Shown in pieces: positions 21,553-34,932 of a stretch of 64,000 nucleotides of DNA (positions within the stretch are counted from its first letter, which is position 1; every line of letters starts with the position of its first letter). Both the position numbers and the translations under genes were made by a program. Where the stretch lies: the NCBI GenBank assembly GCA_037367355.1, contig CM074696.1, positions 1,922,001-1,986,000 of the forward strand. Reading direction: 5' to 3'. This stretch comes from Neoscytalidium dimidiatum. Its lineage: Eukaryota > Ascomycota > Dothideomycetes > Botryosphaeriales > Botryosphaeriaceae. The notes beneath the pieces are model-generated. The model ran no database searches. It was given only the letters and a program-made list of their open reading frames with translations, and had not been told where the DNA came from.

Positions 21553-24500
21553 ATGGCTCGCGAAGCCGGTGACCAGGCCCAACGGGCAGCCGTGGCAGGT
21601 TACAGCAACGGAGGCCCACCGCCCTCGACCATCGCTGCTCAGATCGTTGACAACCATTCGCGAGCCCAAGATGTGCCGTCAAACAACGCGCTCTTCGGCC
21701 ATCTGCTGTCCGAGTTTCTGACAGATCCTTCTGTGGTAGAGCTCAACGTGGAGGGCAGCCTACAGCTGGTTACCGTCGTTGTTGAGGCTGGCTTTAATGC
21801 TCTGCTCAAGGAGAATCTCTTCGGACGGGATGCCTTGCTCTCCCAAGCCAAGGATAGCATCTCTGTTGTCCGCATCACCATTGAACGGAATCCCGAGGTC
21901 CTGTTCTATTCTGAACCTGAGGATGCACGTTCCACGGACAAGCCGGTTCTTGCTGCGAAGCTTCTGCCAACTCTATTCGCTCTCTTAGCCCGCCCGTCTC
22001 TTGGATCGTTGCATGCTGACTTGCGGGAGCTACTCTACTCTTTCATAACATCTCTCGCTGCGATCGGTCCAACTAGGAAGCACGCGAATGTCATGATTAA
22101 GGCATATCAGGCATCCGTCGACGGTCTGTATTCCACAGACCGACACAACACTTTACGCAATATACTTACGGGCCAGTAGCAATTATCACCACTCTGGAGC
22201 GCCACAGCACTATCAAATCTCCATTTCATTCATTCAAGGTCACGTTACCGCCCCCTCATGCCGTTTTGCGAATGCTTCCTCAAGGAAACCAAACCGTAGC
22301 CATCCCGGAGTACTGCCAGATAGATATCAATCGACCAGGGGATGCCGTAAACGTTGCATTGGCGCTGCTGGCTCCAATCTGGAAGAGTATATGCTCACCC
22401 TCGAGCATGTGCTTCGCGAGCGGTCTTCGTACTACCATACCTACTTGGACAGCTGATTGTCTGCATCGATTATGGATTTCTTGCGAACGCTTAAAGCTCC
22501 TCAGGCTGTTTCAGCAAGATCAACGTGATCGGATACTTATTTCATTCCTACAAATTCTCGAACTGCTTACTGTAGAAGCCGCTGGTGCTCAGACTGAAGT
22601 AAATTTGAGCCCCAGGATCCCGACGGCTTTATACGAGACGCTTTCGGACATTACTGAACACGTTTGCCGACTGCCGTCATCCGCTCTCGTTCAACTAGAG
22701 CTCTCTCGTGTTTATCTTTCCTTGGCGTGGTTCAATCGACTTTCGAGGCGAGACGAGCCCTCAGTGATTGAGCGCAGCCCATCAAGCACAGGCCTGCTCA
22801 GCGAGTTACTTTTTCCGACCCTCGAGTCTATCGCCCAAGACGACTCTGTTGTAGCGAATCTTCAACCTGATTTGCAAGTACGTGTGGCTTTCTACCTTTT
22901 TCTTCGTAGTTTTCGAATCATTTTTGTCTCAAGTAGCATACTGATGCATGTACCAGAGCGCCATAGCCCTTGTCATGAAACATCATGGCGGCAGTTCGAA
23001 TAACAACCCCGAGTCTCAGGCCTCCATACAGCCACAATGGGTTCGAGACGCGAGGAATCCCGAGGACAGTCAGCTGCTAGCAAGGTTCTCGGAATTGCTG
23101 CTTGAAAATCAGGCTGATGAGTTTCCGGATGACGAGAGGCCTCGCAAGCGACAGCGAGTAGACGGTTCTAATCGAAAGTTCAGTCACAAGTCCCTTTGGG
23201 GCCATTTGATCACCGTTGCGGGCTCACTTCTCACAGCATCTGGCGACGCAAGTCTGGAGGATATTCATGCGTCCGTAAAGTATGTGTTGCGCCGCTTGGA
23301 CCTGACCACGTTGCTGACGTTTCAATAGGGAAAAGTTTCCGGGGCTATCGGAAAGCGATAAATGCAAGGCTCTCGCTGCCCTCCTGAGGCTTCCATGTGC
23401 TTCAGCAGGTACTTTGAAGGCTTACGTGCTTAGCAATGGCGATCTCGTCGACATGACCTGCACTTTCTGTGATAGAGACTATAACAATACTGTCAGCAAG
23501 GAACTGATCTGGAACGCTACCGATACTGACGACTCTTCAAGAACTGTTGTCAAAATCCTGGAACAAGTCATGGAATGCCCAGATCTCCATCGGTCAACGG
23601 GCCCCAGGATTCTTATTGCTTCCTGTATCAAGAACCTATTAAGTCATGTTCATGACAAAGATGCGTTGAGTCTACAGAGGTCTGCTCTAGGTCAATGGTG
23701 TATGAAGTCTCTGAAAAGCTCTCTGAGGGAACTGCGCGTGGCTGCTGGGTAAGTCTTACTTATCTGGCTCTTGATGCGTTACTAAATGCAGAAGGCATGC
23801 TTTACCGGTTTTCCTGCGAAATCAAGTGCCAGAGGATACGCGTGAGAGAAATCGCGTTGAAGCTTTGAAGCGCATGTTGGAAATAGCAGATAGGAATGAA
23901 CTGGGTGAGCAAGAGACGCTCATTATTGCGTGGGGTCAGGTAGCGAGGTATGTGTCTATCTTGTCCCCCATAACCTCTTTTTAACGTATCATGGCTGCAG
24001 AGTCTGTGGCGATGACGAACTCAACATCGCTTTGAGAGAACTCGTCAACTACCTGGGTCACACCAATCCCATGATCCACGGCGCCGCTTACAACGAGGTC
24101 CGTCAGCTGTTTCTCAATCGCCAAATATTACTGCTAACCTGTTCCTAGCTTGCTTCGCTTGCCGAAGCATTCAATTGCACCACGTGGGAGATGTTCCGGC
24201 CTTTCTGGAGAGAGGTCGGTTTCACAGTGTTCAAAGACCTTTGCATTCTGCCACAGAAAGCACAGCTACTTTCAGACCTACTCGATTCAAGTGTCAATCA
24301 TCTTCTTGCCCGGATACTACCAGAAATCTTGCCGTATCTCGTCTTGACAAAGAAGAGGGATGTGCTGAAACGGATCGCAGCTGAGCGGGGTACGTCAGTG
24401 CAAGACCTGTGTCTGCAACCAAAGGAACACCTCGCTGCCATTCTGGCGAGGCTCCTGATGCATCCTGCTGATGATGTTGAAACCTCTGCCACTGCTCTGT

Positions 24501-27500
24501 TGACCGACTCGGTCCCTGAATTCGCGAAAGAGGACTTGTCCAGCTTAGTCAAGATGCACCCGGTTTCGATCGCCTGTGAGATCCTGCAAGAAGCTGCTGA
24601 AAAGGAAGAGGGTGCAGCCAAGAAGCAGGTATGACCCGAGATATAGTACTTTTGGTCTTCTTCATACTGACTCTTCACAGATCCATCAAGCATTTCACAC
24701 ATTTGCGACACTAAGCGAACGGCCTACCAGAGGATCAAGTAGGCAAACGATGAAGGAATCGAGAGCTCTAATGCAATTCTTGGAGAATAATATTTTGGGC
24801 ATTATGGCTCAGTTCTCCACTCTCATCGATGGCCCCAAAGAACCTCCTCCGCTTTCGGAGAGAAACAGGTGTCTCGGTGCAATCGAAGAGTTGATTGTGT
24901 TGGCCAAAACAAATGTCAGCTCGGCATTGCCTCAGGTAATTTACACGGTCTTCCTCAACTACTTACACCTTCTGACATCGATAGATTCGTGCTTGTCTCC
25001 AATCTGCTTTCGACATTCCGCAGCTGTGCAATAAAGCATTTTCTGCATGGGTTTCACTCGTGGATGCCGTTCACAAAGATGAAATTGAACCGCTAATCGA
25101 CCAGACGTTTGCCATAGTTGTCCGATACTGGGATTCATTCACACCGGATTCTCAGGAGAAGGCATATGCGGTGATCTCAGATATGGTCCAGAAGTACAAT
25201 ACTCTCCTCCAAGAAAGAATCGGAATGCTACCCTCTTTGAAATCGATTCCTGTGTTCAACAAAATTGAATCCGAGATCAACCGCTTCCGTCAGAAGTCCT
25301 CTGTCAACCTCTTTGAGGCTTTCTCGAAGCGGTGCCGCGATGAGAATCTATCGGTCGTTGCCCAGGCCCTGCAAGAGCTGAGATTATACCTCGAATCCAA
25401 TCAGCAATTCATCCACGAAACTACTGTCAGCCAACATCCAAATCCCGCGGTCGCAGAACTCTGTCGCTCCATCTTGGATGCATCTATCAGGTTTACGGAA
25501 AGTCACTCTGAGATAGCCATCTTGGCCGCAGAATGCCTTGGTCTCATTGGCTGTTTGGATCCCTCGCGCACGGAAAGTATCCGACCAAGAAGGGAGATCC
25601 TGGTTTTATCCAATTTCGATCGTGGCGATGAAGCCGTCGAGTTCGTCGCATTCATGTTGGAATCTGTGTTGGTTAAAGCTTACCATTCGGCCACCAACGC
25701 TATCAAGCAGGCGTATATTGCGTACGTGATGCAAGAGATGCTTAGGTTTTGCGGTTTCAGCAACGAAGCGACTACGTACCGACCTCGCTCTTCACAAGCG
25801 AGTCCAACATACAGCCGATGGCTGGAGATTCCTGAGACAGTAAGAAGCGTGCTCACGCCTTTTCTCAGCTCAAGATACGAGATTGTGCGCCGCGGGATGA
25901 TGGAACCAAAAGTAACTCGGGAATACCCAATTTTCAAACCAGACATGGCACACGCCACCTGGCTTAGGGAATTTGTCTTTGACTTACTCCAAAACCCCAA
26001 AGGAGAAAATCCCCAGAAAATCTTCCCAGTGCTCTCACGGATCATTAAAGGCCACGATGCGTCTATTGCGACGTTCTTGCTCCCATTCACGGTAGTCAAT
26101 GTTATCCTGGGCGGGACTGAGAAGGAAGTTGAGGACATCAGCCGAGAGCTCCTCATCATCCTGGAGACCGAAATTGAAGGATCAGGGCCAAAGGCGGATA
26201 ATTTGAAGCAGTGCAGTGAGGTGAGAGGAAAGATATTATCTGCTTTTTTTTTTCAAGCTAACATTGTCTAGAATGTCTTCCAAGTCCTGGACTACATGTC
26301 AAAATGGCTGCAAGAGAAGCGCAAACAACTCAGCGAAGCCCGCGTACTAGCATCAAGGTCTGGGCGCGAGCCGTCTGAGCTTGATGAAGTGAATGCAGTT
26401 TCGCAAATCAGCAGCGTAGAGCGGGTCTTGCATTCTATCCCAGCTGAGGTTATTTCTCGCCGTGCTGTTGAATGTGGGTCGTATGCTCGTGCTCTTTTCC
26501 ACTGGGAGCAATACATGCGGCAAAGAAAGGAGCAAGTGGGGCTTTCGAAAGAGACCAAAGAGGGCCTCTATCAGCATCTGCAGTACATTTACACGCAGAT
26601 CGATGAACCTGATGGGATCGAGGGTATATCAGCTCACCTGCAGATTCTCGATCCAGCCCAACAAGTCTTGGAGCATAGGAAGGCAGGCCGGTGGACCGCG
26701 GCGCAGAGCTGGTATGAGATGTCTTTGGCGGAGAAGCCGGATGATTCAGAGATCCAGTATCAGCTCGTCAGCTGCTTACGCGAGTCTGGTCAATATGGTA
26801 AGTACTTTTGATAAGCATCTTTGCATTGGCTAATGGTAGCACAGATTCATTGCTAGCTCAAGTTGAAAGCTTTCAGAAATCAGTGGGATCTTGTGCACCA
26901 AAAGTTCTCTCACTTGCTGCAGAAGCCTCATGGGTTACCGGCAAATGGGGAGCCCTAGAAGAGCTTCTGGCTACTGCTCCAACAGGTATACGGGATTTCA
27001 ACGTCGGTGTCGCCCAGGCTTTCCTGTCTTTGCGGAACAACGATGCAGGAGGCTTTCTGGATAAGATTAGTGACCTTAGGGATACGATTGCCAGAAGCCT
27101 ATCTCCTGCAACTACCGCATCACTCCAGGCATGCCACGATCCGATGCTCAAGCTTCATGTGCTGTACGAGATCGAAGCTATCTGCGGACCTGCTGGGTCT
27201 GACATGACTCGCGAGGAACTGATGAAGAATTTGGCTTTGCGATTAGACGTCTTGGGAGCATATACTGCCGAAAAACAATATCTCCTTGGGCTGCGACGAG
27301 CGGCAATGCGCCTCTCATCAAGAGAATTCAGCAATGCCGATATTGCATCATCTTGGCTCACCACTTCGAAATTGGCAAGGAAGGCTAACCAGACGAACAC
27401 AGCTTTCGACGCGGTCCTTCACGCCACTCGACTCGGAGAGAGCGAGGCCAAGATCGAGCACTCCCGCCTGCTTTGGAAGGATGGACACCACAGGAAAGCT

Positions 27501-29689
27501 ATTCAGAATCTCGAAAGTGCGATAGCCGTCTCCGAATCGCGTGAGCAAACCCCAATGGCACCTGGAGACAGCATGTCAACAACTATTACCGAAGAGCAAC
27601 GGCTATTCACCAACAAGCTCTCAGCGAGAGCTTATCTATTAAAAGCGAAATGGCTAGACCAGTCCGGACAGTCGTCTTCTAGCCACGTCATTCAATGCTA
27701 CCACACTGCCATTAGACTCTACAACCGGTGGGAGAAGGTGCACTACTACCTCGGGAAGCATTACAACAAGCTACTTGAATCAGACAAGACACAACCTAAG
27801 GTTAGCTTTTCGACCAAATGTGGTGAGCATGCCAGGCTCATCATTGAAAATTATCTACGCGGAATCATGTTCGGTACCAAGCACCTCCATGAAACGGTTC
27901 CAAAGATCCTTACTCTATGGCTTGATTTGGGCATGGAGGCTTCCAAAGACACATTGCCAAAAGACTGGGAAAAGAATCGAGAGGTTTACGAGAGGCAGTA
28001 AGCATCGGAGCAATCGATAGACCTGAGACTAAGCTGACCAATGTTAGGGAACATGTGGCTGTTGTCCGCGCTTTCCGGCTTGAGATGATCCATCAGCAAA
28101 TTAAGAAATATGTCCTGGAACGACTGCCACCATACATATTCTATACTGCGATGGCGCAAATGATTACCCGAATCAGCCATCCTCACTCCAAAACGTATGA
28201 TATGCTATCAAGAATCATCGTGAGAATAGCTTCTGCACACCCACAGCAGTCTCTCTGGAGTCTTTTGGCTCTTGTAAAGTCCAAGAATCACGATCGGAGC
28301 ACCCGTGGCACCCAGATGCTTCTGAAACTCAAGGTTCGTAACTACTGCTATCTATCCTTTGGACTGCTGGTGCTGACAATTGCCCAGGACTTGAGCAAGA
28401 AGACAAAGTCAGACTCTTCCGGCCCCGATTTGAAGACTCTGATTACGCAAGGGGAGAAGCTTTCGACAGCTCTGCTTCACGCCTGCGACGCACACCTACC
28501 AGATAAGTCCTCACGTGTCAGCCTCTCCAGGGAGTTGGGATTCCCGCACAAACTGGCTCCATGCGGCTTGGTTGTGCCCATCGAGACGACTATGGTAGCG
28601 AGTCTACCGCGTAACTCCGAGGTGATGCCAAGGGCTCATCGGGCAGCATTCTCTGGCAATGTCATCACGATAGCCTCCTTCAGCGATGATGTTCTTGTTC
28701 TCAGCTCTCTGCAGCGGCCTCGAAAGCTGACCGTCCGCGGTTCGGATGGACGTTTGTACGGCCTCCTCTGCAAACCAAAAGACGACCTCCGCAAGGATCA
28801 ACGCCTCATGGAGTTCAACGCCATGGTGAACAGGGCGCTTCTGGGCGACGTCGAGTCAAGCAAGCGGCGTCTCGATATCAAAACGTACGCGGTAACGCCT
28901 CTTAACGAAGAGTGCGGCGCCATCGAGTGGGTCGAGGGTCTGAAGCCCATGCGCGACATCATCCTTAAGCTGTATCGCGAGAAGAACCTGCGCATCGACT
29001 ACGGCGTCACACGCGCCAAGCTGGATGAGGCGTGCCGCAGCCGGGAGAACGTCAAGATCTTCACTGACGATATCCTCAAGCATTTCCGTCCCGTTCTGTA
29101 CGAATGGTTCATCGAGACTTTCCCCGAGCCCGAAGCCTGGTTCGCAGCCAGGCTCAAATACACGCGGTCGTGCGCCGTCATGTCGATCGTCGGACACGTG
29201 CTCGGCCTCGGCGATCGCCACGGCGAGAACGTCTTGTTGATCGAGGACGACGGAAGAGTCTTCCACGTTGACTTCAACTGCCTGTTCGACAAGGGCCTTA
29301 CGTTCGAGAAGCCGGAGCTCGTGCCGTTCCGCCTCACGCACAATATGGTCGACGCGATGGGCGCGTACGGCGTCGAGGGCCCTTTCCGTCTCGCCGCCGA
29401 GCTCACCCTCCGCCAGCTCCGCCAGCATATCGACACCTTCATGACTATTCTCGAGACCTTCTTGTACGACCCGACGGCCGACTTCATCGGCAGGAAGAAG
29501 CGGCATTATAAGGGCGTGCCAAGTACTCCCGAGGAAGTGCTCGAGAGCGTGAAGAAGAAGGTGGAGGGCTTCTTGCCAGACGAGACGGTGCCGTTGAGTG
29601 TGGAGGGGTACGTCAACGCGTTGATCGAGCGCGCAACGGACCCGCATAATTTGGCGGCTATGTATATTGGGTGGTGCGCTTTCTTTTAA
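21553..29689 (+). CDS. MEC1: MEC1/ATR checkpoint kinase (PI3K-related), 13 exons
   Basis: My model: 21553-22123, 22177-22877, 22957-23279, 23329-23748, 23792-23947, 24001-24097, 24149-24628, 24681-24935, 24985-26220, 26272-26797, 26845-27997, 28048-28333, 28388-29689. It closes in frame at 2,501 aa, close to the usual length of fungal ATR orthologues. Order: helical HEAT-type repeats; a FAT-like region (about residues 1350-2050); the kinase domain with catalytic GDRHGEN (D2344, H2346, N2349) and metal-binding D2363 in HVDFN; and a C-terminal FATC ending LAAMYIGWCAFF. The kinase signals stalled forks and single-stranded DNA. Exon 1 would meet a TAG at 22177 unless a 53-nt intron (22124-22176) is removed; its branch site CTTAC and CAG acceptor are good but its donor GTCTGT is weak. 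The last intron (54 nt) is in frame, so retention would insert 18 residues. Confidence 0.93.
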
Positions 29690-30023
29690 GAGGGTCTGCG
29701 GGGAGCGAAGGGCTGCAGGTTATTTTGGTAGCATAGGTACAGAACGATTAGGGAACTGCATTGAGTGTCCGGGAGTTTCTTGAGTAGATGGTGATCAGAT
29801 ACAGAGTATACTATGCTCAAAAATTTGCCAAGCACCTACTTATTCTTTTAATGGCAAATTGTAAAATATTCGACGAGACCCATAAACTACTAAAGCACAG
29901 GTGCGCGTTCATCATCTGGCAATATGGCAACGATTCCATCCCTGCCAATCATCCTCAAGTCTAGTGCAGGCTGCCAATGAACAGCCAACTGATAATGGAG
30001 AACCGCATTTCAGTCGCCCTCTT
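29690..30023. other. Convergent 3' flanks
   Basis: The 334 bp between the stop codon of MEC1 (plus) and that of the next gene (minus). The AT-rich stretch 29800-29890 probably holds both polyadenylation regions. No further feature seen. Confidence 0.5.
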
Positions 30024-30524
30024 TCACTCCTTCCTCTGGGCTATCTCCATCTGAGCCAGATGAAGAGCCAAGTTCAAGCGCTCCAGTTCGAAAATACTCT
30101 TCTGCATCCCATCCAGCTCCATCTTGACCGCCTCGAACTGCTGCACGAGACTGGCGTGTATTTTTTTCATCTGGTGAAGCCTGCGGTTCATACGCTCACG
30201 GTATTCTTCCTCGGTTGGGAGGCGGGTCGTCCGGGTGATGATCATTTCGAGGGCGTTGCGCATGTTGTGGAACTGCAGCCATTTTGATACTTAGCGATGG
30301 GAAGATAAGAGAGAAAGGGGAGGAGGAGGGACTCACGGCAAGGGTCTCCACGGCGCTCGTGAGGTCGTAGAGACCGTGGGGTCCGGCAGAAGGGCTAATG
30401 TTCAGGATAGCCTAAGGAGAACGTCAGTGTATAGGTCGATGGTGAGAGGGCCAAAGAAGGGTTGGCAGACTTGGGGGGCCTCGCGAGATGTCCCGGTGGA
30501 CGGTTCCGCGCGTGAGTAGCACAT
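30024..30524 (-). CDS. Small coiled-coil protein of unknown function (125 aa, three exons)
   Basis: Exons 30471-30524, 30337-30411 and 30024-30272, all phase 0, with introns of 59 and 64 nt (donors GTCTGC and GTGAGT). The protein starts MCYSRAEPSTGTSREAPQ, continues AILNISPSAGPHGLYDLTSAVETLA and ends in an 80-residue helix rich in Arg, Glu, Leu and Met with heptad spacing, predicted coiled coil. The three exons join without any frame conflict and each ends at a consensus donor, which supports a real gene. The compact size and single coiled coil are like subunits of kinetochore, Mediator or vesicle complexes, but I recognise no specific family and assign none. The first donor is not the strongest type, so the N-terminus is less certain than the C-terminus. 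Confidence 0.65.
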
Positions 30525-31771
30525 TCTGGCTTGCGTCTGCTGGGTGTTAGTTGATATAAGCGTGGAGAAAGAGAGTAATTGAGAAAAAGTGGGGACTGTA
30601 TGCACTTCAAGCATTGCGTGGGATTGAGTCCTTTTCTGGAAATCCGAGGACGAGATGAGAGCTCAGTGGTGACGGTCAAGTTGAAAGTTTGGGCTTTTTA
30701 AGTATCCTGTGTGAATCGACATGGCGCAGAGCTGAACTTCGTATGTTGTAGGTGTTCTTTGTGCTGCTGTAGCAGAATATGTACGTATCCGCAGGATTTT
30801 TGCATTGGGAGCGCCGCAAAGCGGGAGCGGGGAAATTTTTTGACGTAAGATTAAAGTAGAGATTACAGAGTTAAAACAAAGATTCACGAAAATCTCGAAT
30901 ACTCCGAATCAGACGGCGGTAGCTGTGTTCCAGAAAGCCTTAACACCCACATGAATGTTGGAGCGTGAAAATTGCTCTTGTGCAGCTCATATCGATTGTG
31001 ATATGGAGCATGATATCGCAGGTTTGCGCATAGACACTGATCAACACGAGACAACGCTTCGACTAGACTGGTATGAGAAATCAAAGATTTTGAGCATGTT
31101 ACCGAAAAGGGCCAGCTGGTGTCAGTTTAGTGCAAACACAGAGCAGCCACGCGATTTCGGTCATCGGACACAACATTGGTTGTTGGTATTTTACTATCAC
31201 AATAGCGAAACAAAAATGTCTGAATCGGTCGCATTGATGGTCCAAATAGTACGTGTCCTTCTCCATAGTAACTGATGCGCAGGAGTTACCATATTCGGAA
31301 GCCGCGGGAACCGCGGATTCGTCCGCAGTTTGAAACACCGCTGCGCATGCATCCAAGACTTGGCAAGTGGCGCGGGACTTGTACCCTAGTTAGCTTCTCT
31401 ACTGGCCCCGAAGCCCGAATCTCCAAGGTCAGAACGAGCACGCACCGTGTGGATCCTTAAGCGAAGAACGTAGTGTGTAGGACTATTGAACTGAGTAATT
31501 TATGGGGTGCTGTATTGAGCAGTAATGATGAGTAGAATGAACGAATTGGCATGCTGGTGAAAAACACCGAATGAGGGTGATTATATACATTTAGTATACG
31601 CTAATGAGTAAGCGAAATTGGTGGCGGAATTAAGTGTGAAAGGAATGTGCTATAGTAATGAAACGACGACTGCAATACCAGTGTTTGACAAGGACGCAAC
31701 GGGAGTCCAGGATTATCTCAACAAAAAAAATCAAACAATTTCTGCTCTACGATTGTCTCTTCTCAAACCAA
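30525..31771. other. Intergenic, nothing recognised
   Basis: AT-richer DNA between the small coiled-coil gene and the monooxygenase relic. No frame longer than about 105 codons and none with recognisable motifs. An A-rich leader precedes the relic's start codon. Confidence 0.5.
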
Positions 31772-34486
31772 ATGACTAAGATTGCTTCAAAGATTATCAT
31801 TGCTGGCGGTGGTATCACCGGTCTCTCACTGGCTCTGATGCTAGAAAGGATTGGAATAGACTATGTCCTTCTTGAAGCACACGACGAAATCCATCCTCAA
31901 GTGGGCGCAGGGATTGCGTTCACAAGTAATGGATTCCGCATACTCGACTAGCTGGGAGTCTACGAGGACATCTTTAAGAAGGCGCCAGCTCATCTAAACA
32001 AGCTGCTTGGCCTTGGTCCCCACGGGAACACTCTGTTCAAATGGGGTTGAATTACCAATGAGATGTTGCATCGGTAACCAGAATTTCGCATATGCATGCC
32101 CTCAGACGATAGTCAGGTAATTGTTCATCAGTCTTGGTCATCCCTTTGTACGTCTTGAGCGCCAATGATGCTAGATGTGCTATATAATCATGTCAAGGAC
32201 AAGTCCAAGGTTCGCACGGGAAAAAAAATATCGCAAGCGTCATTTGCTCGCAGCAGAAAATCGAAGTGAAGATCAAAGGCAGAGAACTGTACTCTGGAGA
32301 TATCCTAGTGGATGCAGATGCAATATACAGCAGAGTCAGGGGAGAAATGTGGAGGATTGCAAAGAAGAGGAATCCTGGATGGGCCACTGAAGTAGAGCAA
32401 AGCCGTAACACCTCCCACTCCGCCATCTTTGAAAAAGGTTGTTCATGCGAGAGACTTAAGCTGATATACTCTGGTTGTCCACTCCGTATTACTGTATGCG
32501 ACATGAAAGGGAAGGTACCCGTAGGCGCCACCTGTAATGGTTTTAGTGAGAAAAGATCTATAAATGTCATCTCAGGAGATCGCGGAAGAGTTTTCTGGTT
32601 CTTCAATAAGCCATTTTATCAAAGGCTATACGGCGAGGACATTCCACGGTTACCGAAGAGGATGCGAAGCGCTTTGCCAAATAGTATTGGGACGACATCG
32701 TATTCCCTGGTGTAAAATTCTGAGAGCATTACTAAAACCGAGTCAAAGCAATATTGACGCCGCTTCATAGCTACGCCTTCAAAAAAAAAAAAAAAATAAA
32801 GGCACGCGGAGCGCATAATCATCCTCGGGTATGCTGCACATAAGGTAATCCACACTTACAATAACTTTGAATCCTCACAACAAGAAGGCGTGGCTAAGGT
32901 AATCCCAAACAGCTTCCTTTAATCAGTGGGTAAGGAGCAGCTCAAGCTATCGAGTCTACTACTGTCTTCGTGAATGGAACTTCACCGTCAAATGAGAGCT
33001 TCATCCACTTCTCTTTTCCCTGACGTGATTCACTGTCTTGTACGCCACCCAGTCACTCCGTCATGGGCGTATCGCATCATTGCTCATTTCATCGGAGGCG
33101 GAAATGCGTCTTTTGTGCATGCCAAGCTGAATATGTAAATCCATCTGTCTGAAGATCATGCCACGTTTAGGATCCGAACTCGTCCTGAAAGCCTTCATCA
33201 ATACAAGCCGAGCAGGAATAAGGCTGGATATGTTGCCACTGCCACAAAGGGATACTGGCATATTAGGTTTCATGGACAAGTTCAGGTTCGAAACGAAGGC
33301 GTCCACGGAGAAAAGAGATCTGGGGATGGGCGTAGTTGGGGTCTTGACAGCTTGTCTGATTTTCAGGATACTCATGGCAGTTGGAAGTTTTCTGCGACTC
33401 CTCGACACACCTTCAGGCGATTCAGCTTGGTTGATCGATTCCGCCTGTTCTCATCAATAGTAACGAGCAACGGAACCTATGACACAGATGCGGTGGGCGC
33501 TGTGAAGACACTCCCTCTCTTTCTAACTGGCAATGCGTATATCTCAGCAATGATGGCAGCACCTCTGATTGTCCTGTTTGCGGAGGGATACAGAGCCTCC
33601 ATTGCTCTTTTCGTGACTCGATGGTAAGGCCTAACACCGTTAACTTCTTCTTTCCCGCCTCCAAGTTCTTCGATTCTTTTCGCTTGAAATGTTTCTTCTT
33701 TTGGCACGATCATTCTAACTGGAGAGTGTACAGGCCCGCAGTCTGGTCAATTCTTGCCCAAATCATCGGATTAAAATGGGCCATACCGATTTACTTTGTC
33801 GCCTAAGTCTACATGAGCGCCAGGGCCGACCACGATGCGGATCACTTTGCTCTCCTGCACCGTAAAGTTTCCGGAAATGCCAGCATCATCGTTCCCCTGT
33901 CGTCGGGCTTTGCTACCTCCTCCCACACATACTCAAGCTTTTCAATCTCCCAACTTCGGTCCCATCCATCCTGCTACGGGTTTGCCGCTCTCCAACCCTC
34001 ATCACTGCGCTGTGCTTCTACTTCTCCTATACACCCAATCCTCCGCTCCCAGAACCAGCAGCAAAGGACAGAGCATCCGAAGGGAGTGGTGAGGAAAGCG
34101 AGTTTCTCAAGATTGGTTATGTGGTCAATGCCATCGCGCTAGCGCTGGTCCATGCAATGGCAATGAAACCATTCTTTATGTCTGAAGATACGGCTTTGCT
34201 ACGGGCTAGCTTGAGTGCGGTACCTCTTGTAAGCGCGATGTTTGTGTGGCTGTTGTACAACGTCTCTGAAACGGTGGCACGGAAGAGAATTCTAAACGGC
34301 GGTGGAACGAAAAAGGATGGCGCACTACACTGGCGCACGTTTTCAGCCCTACCTAAACCGATAATAGTAGCGTTCGAAGTTTTGGGACCAGGAGCCACTA
34401 TACTAGCTTGCTGATACTGGAGAGAAGGTATTTTGAGAAGAGCAGCAAGCAAGGAGGCAGATAGACGTGGAACTCATGTCAAATAG
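31772..34486 (+). pseudogene. Relic of FAD-dependent monooxygenase with membrane tail (PaxM-like, terpenoid type)
   Basis: ATG 31772 opens an intact FAD-binding Rossmann segment (KIIIAGGGITGLSLALMLE) and QVGAGIAF...NGFRILD. It is then broken by TAG at 31949 and many later frame changes. Recognisable pieces in order: SRVRGEMWR (about 32325), GRVFWFFNKPFYQRLYGEDIP (about 32580), the second FAD motif as ILGYAAHK at 32821-32844 (family has GD, so Asp is now Tyr), hydrophobic helices NAYISAMMAAPLIVLFAEGYR (33525-33590), WPAVWSILAQIIGLKWAIPIYF across a still intact intron (33624-33733), and a tail GPGATILAC-stop-YWRE. Relatives oxidise prenylated or diterpene intermediates at membranes. A run of 16 A (32781-32796) sits at one frame break. 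Clearly non-functional. Confidence 0.85.
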
Positions 34487-34932
34487 TTTACTAGGATGTA
34501 TCTACCGGGAGTAATAAAGGCTTCCACAGCTCCGTTTTCGGCCCCCTTGCAAATTCTGTAGATTTCTTCAGCTTCAATCAAAAGCCTCTAATATTCCGCT
34601 CCGTTTACTTCCAGGGACTTCATCAATTAGAAGTTTCTATTCCTCCTTACGGTCTGCATCCAATAAGAAGGATCCTGGCTCCTTGAATGAGATACACCGA
34701 TCTGCAAGTCAGGATGTAGAAGACATTGACTCCTATTTCGTACTCCGTAGCGAACGATCCCGTAGCAGACAGTCATTCGCCTTTAAGCAGATTACGTCTG
34801 CACAGTCGAGCTGGGATCCGCCCTATCCGGAGTTAGTCGCCGGCCCGAGGTATGGTCAGGCATTGGTTTGACTTTGGTTCCTTAGATGTTGTGATCGTGC
34901 CCTATGGCCACTCCGAACTCTCGTCCTTGTGC
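34487..34932. other. Intergenic, possible short coding-like debris
   Basis: A frame at about 34683-34871 reads acceptably but has no match I know. It may be further debris of the decayed secondary-metabolism locus or chance. Otherwise the region holds the 3' flank of the minus-strand CCDC174-like gene. Confidence 0.35.

Noticed and set aside
22177..22179. TAG as evidence that MEC1 is a pseudogene
   Set aside because: A 53-nt intron ending at 22176 with a good branch site removes it, and the 13-exon model then closes in frame to the FATC end.
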